Shown: positions 9,123 through 16,958 of the stretch, piece after piece | How positions within the stretch are numbered: the first letter of the stretch is position 1 | Layout: every line of letters begins with the position of its first letter | DNA from: Syntrophaceae bacterium UBA2280 | GTDB taxonomy: Bacteria; Desulfobacterota; Syntrophia; Syntrophales; Smithellaceae | Assembly (NCBI GenBank): GCA_002347685.1 | Contig: DDWS01000014.1 | Coordinates: forward strand, 49,614 to 113,613 | Length of the DNA stretch: 64,000 nt | Reading direction: 5' to 3' | Program-made: the position numbers and the translations under genes | The notes under the pieces: model-generated | What the model saw: the letters and a program-made list of their open reading frames with translations, nothing else | Told to the model about the DNA's origin: nothing | Database searches by the model: none

Positions 9123-9518
9123 TTACTCGATCAGACCCAAATTGCGGATACAACCCAGCAGCTTTCCTTTATCGATCGGCTTGATCAGGTAGTAGTCACA
9201 AAGCGATTTAAATGCCCGGACAACATTCCTGGGATCTTCCAGCGCCGTGGTCATAATAATTTTCACCCCGTGGTCTGGAGAAATCCCCTGGGTTTCCTCC
9301 ATTTCACGAATGGTCTTCACAACGGCCTGACCGTCCATCTCCGGCATCATAATATCCAGGCAGATCAAATCATACGCTGCGTCGGCCAACCCGGCTTTCA
9401 GATAGCTCTCCACCGCTTGCTTGCCGTTGACGGCAAAATCACAGGTACCGTAGGGGGAAAGAAACTGTTCCAGAAGAAAACGGCTGGTCTGATCATCCTC
9501 AACGATTAATATTCTCAT
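9123..9518 (-). CDS. Stand-alone CheY-like response regulator
   Basis: The 131 residues form a single receiver domain with no output domain. It has the acidic pocket IVEDDQ, phosphoacceptor D55 in LICLDIMMPEMDG, a Thr in MTTALED and the conserved lysine in YYLIKPID. It would act as a diffusible phosphoryl acceptor or through protein contact. It starts only 10 bases after the end of the large phosphorelay kinase on the same strand, so that kinase is its probable phosphate donor via the HPt domain. It ends convergently against the acyl-CoA synthetase gene. Confidence 0.93.
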   Translation of the reverse strand: MRILIVEDDQTSRFLLEQFLSPYGTCDFAVNGKQAVESYLKAGLADAAYDLICLDIMMPEMDGQAVVKTIREMEETQGISPDHGVKIIMTTALEDPRNVVRAFKSLCDYYLIKPIDKGKLLGCIRNLGLIE

Positions 9519-9528
9519 GCAATATCTC

Positions 9529-12453
9529 CTACGGGCAATTGTCTTTTATCCATCCGATATTATCAATGTTTTTTTTAAACATTTCTGCCTGCCGATCCAT
9601 ATCCCGTAAATGCCCGGCAACCTCATTCCAACGCTGTTTGGACGCCGCCGTTTCAATGCACTGCGCTTTTTCCCCGATGGCCAAAGCAGAAACGTTGGCG
9701 GCCGCACCTTTAATCCGGTGCGCCAAAGACCCGGCGCCGGCTGCATCCCGGTCGGTGCAATGCTTCTTGAGACGCAGCAGATCACGAGATAATTGAGACA
9801 GAAATATCCCGATGACTCTGCTGGCTGTATTGCGATCCCCCAAAAGCCTTTCCATCATTTCCTTTTCGTCGAACACCGGTGTTTCTTCCGCCCGGAAAGA
9901 CTGTTTAGTATCCAAACCGCTGACTGCTGCGCCACCCAGCCACTTTTCCAACACCGCATGAAGCTGGTCATACTCCACCGGCTTTGTGATGTAGTCGTTC
10001 ATCCCGGAGGCCAGACAGCGATCTTTTACTGAATCCCGGGAATCGGCCGTCATGGCGATAATCGGAACTTGTGAATAAAGCATACCTGTCCGGTTCCGGA
10101 TCATTTCGGTCGCTTCATACCCGTCCATTTCGGGCATTCGGCAATCCATCAGGACAATGTCATAATTCAGGCTGCCCAGCGCTGATAAGGCCTCCAGTCC
10201 AGTGGCGACGGTATCAATCCGGTAGCCCAGTTTTCGCAGAATGCTGACGGTAACTTCCTGACTCGTTGGATTGTCTTCGGCTACCAGAATTCTGGCACCC
10301 TGACTTGTTTTTTCAGTCAGATGCCTTAAACTGGGTGCTTTGTAGGAAATTTCCTGCTGCCTTTTACAACTCATAACAAAGGTCAAAGCATCATATAAAT
10401 CCGAGTGGCGCAGTGGCTTGGATAAATGAGCGGTAAAGCCCCGCCGCAGTAAATGGACAACCCTATGGCTCTCCCGCAGCGTTGTAATGAGGATGCTTTG
10501 CGTTTTAACAAAATCCGGGTCGGCGGCCAGCAGATCGCTCCACTTCTGCACCTCATCCTCCAGAACACGCATGTCGATGATGACCACGTGAAAATGACGG
10601 CCGGCCCTCATTGCCTGACGAAGCAAATCTCCGGCCGTGTTGATATCCCCCGCTTCTTCATAGACACATCCCCAGCGTTTGAGCAGCGAAAAATACATCT
10701 GACGGCTCATATAATTATCATCCACCACCAACACGCGGCGGTCGCGTAAAACATCCTGCTTGGATTGCTGTTCCGCAGGCTCCTCATCCTGCTCGGAAAA
10801 GACAGCCGTGAACCAGAAGGTTGCCCCTTTACCCTCTTCACTTTCACACCCGATTTCTCCCCCCATCAAATCTATGAGCTGCTTGCAGATGGCCAGTCCC
10901 AACCCGGTGCCTCCATATTGACGGGTGGCAGACCCGTCCACCTGAACAAAGGGCGAGAACACCGACGCAATTTTCTCAGACGGGATACCGATGCCCGTAT
11001 CCGTCACCCTGAAGTGAAGTCTAACGTTGCCGTTTTCCGCGCTCAGCAGGGAAACCCGGATGAATACCCCGCCGGCATGCGTGTACTTCAATGCATTGCC
11101 AACCAGGTTGATGAGAATCTGCCGCAGACGCCCTGAATCACCGCGCAGGAGCACAGGCACATTGGGCTCCATCAGATGAATCAATTCCAGCCCGTCGCCT
11201 TCGGCCTTGAGGCTGAATATTTCGATGGCGCTCTCCAGCGCATTGAGCAGATCAAAATCCGTGATTTCCAGATCCAGTTTTCGCGCCTCGATCTTGGAGA
11301 AATCCAGGATATTGTTAATCAGTCCAAGAAGGTTTTCTCCGCTGGAACGCACGATTTCTGCATATTTCCGCTGTTCTTCGGAAAGCGGCGTGTCGAGCAG
11401 CAACCCGATCATTCCGAGTACCCCGTTCATCGGCGTCCGGATTTCATGACTCATATTGGCCAGAAACTGACTTTTGGCCTGATTCGCCCTGTCCGCTTCA
11501 GTCGCCATCCGGTCGGCGCGGCGAATGGCATCCTCGAGCTGCCGATTGACCTTCTCGAGGGATAACCTGCTTAACTGCAGATCTTCTTCCGCCTGCTTGC
11601 GCGCCGTAATATCCCGGGAAATTCCGCGAAAACCAATCGGTCTGCCTTCGGGACCTTTCATTAACGTGGCGGAAAGCTCATAGACCCCGATTGTACCGTT
11701 TTTGCGATTCGCAACATATTCCATAGCCTTGATTGGATGACCTGTCTGATAAAGCTCCCGAAAAGCCTGATAAACTTTCTTCGCATTCTCCGGCGTCTGC
11801 AAATCCTGATTGGTCATGCCCATCAGTTCTTCACGGGAATAACCCAAATGCCCGCAACTGACATCATTGAGAAATGTATTTCGACCGGTAAGATCGGCTT
11901 CAAAGCAGCCATCAGCGATGTTTTCTATGATCCCGCGGTATCGTTCTTCGCTGATTTTCAAGGATTCATCCGCATGATGCCGGTCGGTAATATCCTGACT
12001 AGTGCAGACGACTTTCGTCACCTCACCCCCTGCACCCATGACGGGCGTTTTGACTACAAAAAGCAGTCGTTCCTCCCCGGAACCATTGACCTGCCATTCC
12101 TCAAGCTCCAAACGCGCTCCCGATGTAAAGACCAAACGGTTAGATTCAATGAACCGGTCCGCGTCTTTGGCAAGATGAACCTGCTTCAACGGCCTGTTTT
12201 CCAGCTCCCGGCGTGTGTAGCCTAAAAATTTTGCAAGGCTTTCGTTGACCGTTCCATACGTATTCATATTTTTGAGAGACCAAACCTGGGTTTCAATTTG
12301 ATCGAGAAGCACGGATAGTTGATCAACATACCCATGTCTTCTAATTATTTTGCTTCGCCGGTCGTTGCCCGTAAAGCGCCACACGAGAAGGACGACGGCA
12401 AGAAGGAAGGCAAAACCAATCCCGGCAATTAAAATGATCAATTGTGCAGACAT
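9529..12453 (-). CDS. Hybrid phosphorelay sensor kinase (TM-PAS-PAS-HisKA-HATPase-REC-REC-HPt)
   Basis: A 974-residue BarA/EvgS-style kinase. One membrane helix (about 5-26) has almost no periplasmic part, so sensing is probably through the two PAS domains (about 45-155 and 165-285). HisKA has H336 in NMSHEIRTPMNG. The catalytic domain has N-box NALKYT, G1 DTGIGIP and G2 GGTGLGLAI. Two receivers follow, with phosphoacceptors D627 (VIIDMRV, otherwise divergent) and D770 (LMDCRMPEMDG). The HPt domain has H912 in AHRIKGAAAN. The expected relay is His336 to a receiver Asp to His912 and on to an external receiver, most simply the adjacent CheY-like protein. All catalytic residues look intact. Confidence 0.94.
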   Translation of the reverse strand: MSAQLIILIAGIGFAFLLAVVLLVWRFTGNDRRSKIIRRHGYVDQLSVLLDQIETQVWSLKNMNTYGTVNESLAKFLGYTRRELENRPLKQVHLAKDADRFIESNRLVFTSGARLELEEWQVNGSGEERLLFVVKTPVMGAGGEVTKVVCTSQDITDRHHADESLKISEERYRGIIENIADGCFEADLTGRNTFLNDVSCGHLGYSREELMGMTNQDLQTPENAKKVYQAFRELYQTGHPIKAMEYVANRKNGTIGVYELSATLMKGPEGRPIGFRGISRDITARKQAEEDLQLSRLSLEKVNRQLEDAIRRADRMATEADRANQAKSQFLANMSHEIRTPMNGVLGMIGLLLDTPLSEEQRKYAEIVRSSGENLLGLINNILDFSKIEARKLDLEITDFDLLNALESAIEIFSLKAEGDGLELIHLMEPNVPVLLRGDSGRLRQILINLVGNALKYTHAGGVFIRVSLLSAENGNVRLHFRVTDTGIGIPSEKIASVFSPFVQVDGSATRQYGGTGLGLAICKQLIDLMGGEIGCESEEGKGATFWFTAVFSEQDEEPAEQQSKQDVLRDRRVLVVDDNYMSRQMYFSLLKRWGCVYEEAGDINTAGDLLRQAMRAGRHFHVVIIDMRVLEDEVQKWSDLLAADPDFVKTQSILITTLRESHRVVHLLRRGFTAHLSKPLRHSDLYDALTFVMSCKRQQEISYKAPSLRHLTEKTSQGARILVAEDNPTSQEVTVSILRKLGYRIDTVATGLEALSALGSLNYDIVLMDCRMPEMDGYEATEMIRNRTGMLYSQVPIIAMTADSRDSVKDRCLASGMNDYITKPVEYDQLHAVLEKWLGGAAVSGLDTKQSFRAEETPVFDEKEMMERLLGDRNTASRVIGIFLSQLSRDLLRLKKHCTDRDAAGAGSLAHRIKGAAANVSALAIGEKAQCIETAASKQRWNEVAGHLRDMDRQAEMFKKNIDNIGWIKDNCP

Positions 12454-12776
12454 AGAAATCCCGCTTCAAAAGCTGACGTAAAACAAATCCTTTGCGCCCA
12501 GGGGCACCGGCTGTTCAAACATATTTCATCTATATATGATGGACCTGCCGGAGAACATATCACAACCGGGGGGAAATTTTCACACGAAAACATGGCTTTT
12601 GAACTAAATATTTTCGGGATTCAATACTACATGGATTTCTTTCTCGAAGGTCAAAACGCATCCTTGTGAGACATTGAAAACATCTTGAACACGATGGGAT
12701 ACCGGATCCATCCAATAAAACGCCATCCTTCCCCTGGCGTCATACGGGTCAGTACGTGTAACGCCATCCGCGACAG
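12454..12776. other. Intergenic region between two same-strand kinases
   Basis: It holds a rho-independent terminator for the kinase ending at 12777 (12714-12740) and presumably the promoter of the phosphorelay kinase, which I cannot place confidently. No gene is seen. Confidence 0.6.
12714..12740 (-). terminator. Rho-independent terminator after the PAS kinase gene
   Basis: On the minus strand ACGCCA, a 9-base loop and TGGCGT form a 6-base perfect stem followed by TTTATTGG. It sits 37 bases beyond the stop codon of the kinase ending at 12777. Confidence 0.65.
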
Positions 12777-14357
12777 TCAGGCTTCAGGCGACATTTTTGA
12801 AAAACATTCAGGTTCAAGCGCGACGGCAGGAAGATCCTTTCTTTCGCGTAGAACAGGAAAATAGATTGTGAAAGTGGTACCGATATCCGGTTCACTAAAG
12901 ATATCAATAAAACCGCCACACTCCGTCACGGTTTCCTGTACGACAAGCAACTCTAGACCTGACATCCCGCGTCGAAGAACTTTCTTGAAATAAAAAGGCT
13001 CGAATATTCGAGACAAATCATGGCAGGAGATTCCGTAGCCCGTATCATGTACGGACAATACAGCGAATTCACCTTCCTGAATGTCGTCGTCGCTGTTGGC
13101 CGGACGGCCCAGATAAAGCGTTTTTGTCTGAATGAAGACCTTACCCGCATCGCGCTGGGATGCCGCACTCAACCCCTGGGAAACCAGGTGGTAAATTGTT
13201 TTTTCCAGCTGAGGCAAATACCCGCGAAATGAGGAAACCTCCGGCTCCAGGTCGATGTGGAGATGAATGCCGGAATAATATTGCGACAGTCGTCTGAATT
13301 CCGGCTTGTTGAAACAAGTGGTGACCAGATCATTGAGCGAGGTCTCTTTCTTCGGCATTTTTTCTTTACGCGTGAGCATGGAGAAGTCATTCACAATCGC
13401 GGCGGCGCGCTTGGCAGACATTACTATGCTCTTTACCTGATTTGCAATTACAGGATCCGATTCGGCAGGAAAGGAAAGAAGCTCCGAGTAGCCCAGGATG
13501 CCGGCCAAAAGGTTGTTCAGATCGTGGGCGACTCCTCCGGCAATATGCTCAACCTCCGACATTTTCCGGACCGGTTTTTGTTTATCTTCATGATGGCGGC
13601 TGACCTCCTCGAGTTTAACCTCGCTGATATCACGAATGATACCGGTATAGCCGATCAGCCTGCTTTGATCATCCCGATGCGGGTTCACCGTCATTTCGGC
13701 CCGGAACAGATCCCCGCCTTTCCGAATCATCCGGGTTTCAAAGCGCACCATCCCTGTTTTGACACCCGACGCTTCCGCCTCCAGACGCATCTGATTGACA
13801 TGCTTGATTTTCGAAACAAATGAAGGCGCTATAAAATCAAAAAGTGATTTGCCGATAACTTCATCGTGTTGATAACCCTGCGAAATCTTCTCGAAGGCTG
13901 AATTAATATATACGATATTGAAATCGGCGTCGAACTGCCCTACCGCATCCGAGGCATTTTCAAAGAGGAATTGGACAGAATCGGAGGTATCCCAGACAGG
14001 AACAGCCGTTCGTGTATCATTCTCAAACAGGTACCACTCCATTACCTTCATCACTTTGCCTTCTTCACACAGCGTCTTTCCCTGGATTTTAAGGGGAAAA
14101 GAAGAGCCGTTCTTTTTCATGCCCAGGAGTCCGTGAATGGTATAGGAATCTGTCAATATCTTTTTTCCGGCAAAATCGCGCGACTGGGGCGCGATAAGCC
14201 GCATGCAATCCATCCCGATGAGCTCGGACGCTGAATAACCGCAAATGCGTCCGATTTTTTCGTTGACTTCCCGAATCACGCCGTTTTCATGAACCAGAAT
14301 ACCGGCAAAGGAAGCTGGCTGATTTTTCTGCAACGGATCTTGAATGTCCTGCGTCAT
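12777..14357 (-). CDS. PAS domain histidine kinase-like protein with eroded ATP-binding site
   Basis: The 526-residue protein has two PAS domains (about 15-110 and 125-250, the second ending IGYTGIIRDIS) and a HisKA-like dimerisation helix with H278 in GGVAHDLNNLLAGIL. The ATPase domain follows. Its G1 box DTGYGI (D438) and F box IFEPFY are present. However, the N-box region reads YHLVSQGLSAA, with Gln394 where Asn is expected. The G2 glycine loop reads RRGMSGLELL instead of a GTGLGL-type sequence. The fold is continuous with no frameshift, so this looks like a pseudokinase or strongly divergent kinase that still binds a signal. It is cytoplasmic and monocistronic, with a terminator behind it. 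No adjacent regulator is visible. Confidence 0.85.
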   Translation of the reverse strand: MTQDIQDPLQKNQPASFAGILVHENGVIREVNEKIGRICGYSASELIGMDCMRLIAPQSRDFAGKKILTDSYTIHGLLGMKKNGSSFPLKIQGKTLCEEGKVMKVMEWYLFENDTRTAVPVWDTSDSVQFLFENASDAVGQFDADFNIVYINSAFEKISQGYQHDEVIGKSLFDFIAPSFVSKIKHVNQMRLEAEASGVKTGMVRFETRMIRKGGDLFRAEMTVNPHRDDQSRLIGYTGIIRDISEVKLEEVSRHHEDKQKPVRKMSEVEHIAGGVAHDLNNLLAGILGYSELLSFPAESDPVIANQVKSIVMSAKRAAAIVNDFSMLTRKEKMPKKETSLNDLVTTCFNKPEFRRLSQYYSGIHLHIDLEPEVSSFRGYLPQLEKTIYHLVSQGLSAASQRDAGKVFIQTKTLYLGRPANSDDDIQEGEFAVLSVHDTGYGISCHDLSRIFEPFYFKKVLRRGMSGLELLVVQETVTECGGFIDIFSEPDIGTTFTIYFPVLRERKDLPAVALEPECFSKMSPEA

Positions 14358-14668
14358 AAATAAATGCCTCTAGTTTTAGGTTCATCCCTTTGCAGCTGTG
14401 ATACTTTTCCTATTTGATTCTTCTTTTATCTTGAGGTTTGTTGTATGCTACGTGAAAAAACATGTCAATACGCTGGAACAAATTGAAATGAAATACTGTT
14501 TCATTATGAAACGCACATGGTGTTTCTAGACTGACTGCGGGGTTTTGAACCCACGGTCATGCACTAGTACCCGTATTTACTCGTTTTGTATGAGCCACAA
14601 TGACTGTTGGTGTACAAATAGCCAGGTGAAATGTTTTTCTTCATTTCATTGAAATGGGGTTATAAATC
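14358..14668. other. Divergent intergenic region with several TGAAA-type inverted repeats
   Basis: No gene is seen. Present are ATGAAA-5-TTTCAT (14488-14504), a hairpin GGGTT-TTG-AACCC (14540-14552), and CATTTCA-1-TGAAATG (14642-14656) ending 12 bases before the ATG of the downstream gene. The repeated TGAAA half-sites could be operators controlling the envelope operon. I cannot place a clear promoter. Confidence 0.45.
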
Positions 14669-16942
14669 ATGAAACACGGTGAAATGGTCACAAAAAGCGG
14701 GAGCGAAACGAATCCCGTTAGAAAGGCATTTTGGGCGGCTTTTCCCACGATGGAAAGTTTCCATGCCTTTCAGAACCAGGATGGGGAGATTGCCAAATCC
14801 GCCATTGAGGCCATGACGCTTTACGCATACAAACATGCAGGCATCGGGGAACCAACACAAGATGCCTTTGTCACGTTCCTGAAAAACAACTCGCGGACGA
14901 CTGCGGACGAGACATTGCCCCAGGGACTGACCTTCGGGAACATTCTCGATACTCTGCGGGGAAATGCATCGGTCAACACATTCATCGATGAACTGGAAAG
15001 CACCGCCCGCGCACTGTCCATGCCATCGGTTTCCCCCTCCATGATCACCCGGCTGAAGAAGAATTTTTCGCCCAACACACCGAAGAAACGCTCACTGATG
15101 AGGCTTCTTGCCTTTGTGCTGGCACAAAAACGGCCTGAATTGAACTGGCATTACGAACTGCTGATACAATTATACGCCAAACCAACGGATCAAAACCTGA
15201 AACTCGATACCACGGCAGGCGTGACCGCAACTTTCCATCTGCATGGGCAGGGAGACACGATTATCCCGGCGGATGTCATCTGGCTCAAAAATGAACTGAC
15301 CGCCTGCCTCAATGATCTGCACATGGCCGGCCGTATCCGCAAGAAATTCATAGAAACCATCGGCGCGACTTCGTTTCAATTACAATCACCAAAGAACTTA
15401 GGACCTACGCATGAGCCCGGACTCTATAATCGGTCTTTGCGCAACATTCTGGCCGTCGCACATCAGATGTCCTGCCGGTGGCTGCTTTGCCCGCACAGCA
15501 ATCCCCGGAAAAGGCTCATCATCATGATTGCCGCCGGACCTTTCCTGAGTGTTCATATGCGTTTCCCGCCGATACCAATAAACCTTCCCGGGGACTCCGG
15601 GATATACCTGACCGAATACGCCTATCTTTACGCCGCCGCGGCCGGTGTGAGAGCGGGCTTTTCACCCCTGGCGTCCGATGCTTCAGAAGCATACAGACGT
15701 CCGGAGAAACTCTGGGTGATCAGCGACTTCTGGGCCAATCATGACTATGATTATATTCCGCACCTTTTGAAAGCAAACATGCTCCCTGTGTGCAGAACGG
15801 AACCCTCTTTCGAAATTTTTCAGCGCGCGCTGCATTTTTTGGAAGAAAATAACCCAACCCCGTTTGGCGCCACCTCGGCCATGCACCGATTTCCGAAAAG
15901 CTCCATCCTGCTTTTGGAAATCATTAAAGTCCTGTGCGCGAGGCGAATGCCCATGGAGGCAGACGCGGTCATCTCCCACCTGCTTTTGAACGATCCGAAA
16001 AACGTCCCCGGCCGGTTTATGCGAATGCTGATTTTCTGCAATCTGGCCGATATGAAGGAAGACCCGTCCGCGGCACAACTGGCATTTGAGCGTGGAATCA
16101 CCGAAGGAAGGCATATTGTCCAAAACCTGTCTGCCAACAGCGAAGTCTGGTGGGCACAGGGCATGCTCTATTTCGGCCAGGCCGCCAGGATCATCCGTAA
16201 TATAAAAACGCAGCGCTCGCGGACGAAAGCAGGATCCATCGCAAAAGAGAAGCTGCTCGATCACCTGAAAAACGCGGAAGCATGCCTGCGCCGTGGTCTG
16301 GCCGTCTCGTCCACCGGTCATTGCGTCAACTGTCTTTTCTGGCTTCATTACGTGCTGGCGCTGACGTGTTTTTTTTCCGATGACAACCACACCCGAAATC
16401 AGAGCAAGAAATCCGTGTTCCACGATGAACACAATGTTTTCCGGCAAACCGGACTTCGTTTGCACAGGGTCCTCGGCTGGGTTCCCGAAAACGAAAGCAC
16501 GGAAGGAAAGCATGACGATGCCACTTTTCAGAATCTGTTCGGCACGGCGGGAATGATGTTCTCGCGGTTCGAAAACGTCATGCTCGGACGCAGCTACATC
16601 CCCTACATGAAATATCAATTCGCGCTGATTCTCTGGGATTTCTCTCCACAACTGACACCTGCGGTATGCAGGTTGATTCTGGCGCTGCTTGAGCGCGCCC
16701 GGAAAGACGCCGAAAAACTCATTTATGAAAACATCTGCGTCTACCGGACATTGGCGGGATACACGCCGCCTGGCCAATTTATCGAACAGGTTGATCAGAC
16801 CACCGCCCTGATCCGCCGGTACGTCCGTGAGGAGGATTTACAAACTTCAGGTATTTTCCCGGATACGGACAGCTTTCGGAAAATGTCCAAGACCAAGCTC
16901 ATGCTGCTGGAAATCAATAGACGGCCGATGACGGCCGATTAA
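14669..16942 (+). CDS. Uncharacterised 757-residue helical protein
   Basis: I do not recognise this family. The protein appears soluble, with no signal peptide and no clear membrane span. An N-terminal part (1-170) is helical. A central region contains RWLLCPHSNPRKRLIIMIAA and a likely beta-rich segment (about 255-340). The second half (about 390-640) is strongly helical with spacing that resembles TPR-like repeats, for example LKNAEACLRRGLAV. Cysteines are scattered without a metal-binding pattern. The gene is first in an apparent operon, 16 bases before the DUF748 protein, so a role in envelope assembly is a guess from context only. An inverted repeat lies just upstream of its start. Confidence 0.72.
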   Translation: MKHGEMVTKSGSETNPVRKAFWAAFPTMESFHAFQNQDGEIAKSAIEAMTLYAYKHAGIGEPTQDAFVTFLKNNSRTTADETLPQGLTFGNILDTLRGNASVNTFIDELESTARALSMPSVSPSMITRLKKNFSPNTPKKRSLMRLLAFVLAQKRPELNWHYELLIQLYAKPTDQNLKLDTTAGVTATFHLHGQGDTIIPADVIWLKNELTACLNDLHMAGRIRKKFIETIGATSFQLQSPKNLGPTHEPGLYNRSLRNILAVAHQMSCRWLLCPHSNPRKRLIIMIAAGPFLSVHMRFPPIPINLPGDSGIYLTEYAYLYAAAAGVRAGFSPLASDASEAYRRPEKLWVISDFWANHDYDYIPHLLKANMLPVCRTEPSFEIFQRALHFLEENNPTPFGATSAMHRFPKSSILLLEIIKVLCARRMPMEADAVISHLLLNDPKNVPGRFMRMLIFCNLADMKEDPSAAQLAFERGITEGRHIVQNLSANSEVWWAQGMLYFGQAARIIRNIKTQRSRTKAGSIAKEKLLDHLKNAEACLRRGLAVSSTGHCVNCLFWLHYVLALTCFFSDDNHTRNQSKKSVFHDEHNVFRQTGLRLHRVLGWVPENESTEGKHDDATFQNLFGTAGMMFSRFENVMLGRSYIPYMKYQFALILWDFSPQLTPAVCRLILALLERARKDAEKLIYENICVYRTLAGYTPPGQFIEQVDQTTALIRRYVREEDLQTSGIFPDTDSFRKMSKTKLMLLEINRRPMTAD

Positions 16943-16958
16943 AATAGGGGTTTCATCC

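Noticed and set aside
14536..14555. tRNA T-arm-like sequence (GGTTCAAAACC-type hairpin on the minus strand)
   Set aside because: The GGGTT-TTG-AACCC hairpin is present, but no acceptor, D or anticodon stem and no CCA end can be built around it.
15683..16777. 364-codon minus-strand frame opposite the 757-residue orphan
   Set aside because: Arg/Gln-rich antisense frame without motifs; the plus-strand gene fits the operon with good spacing and a plausible start.
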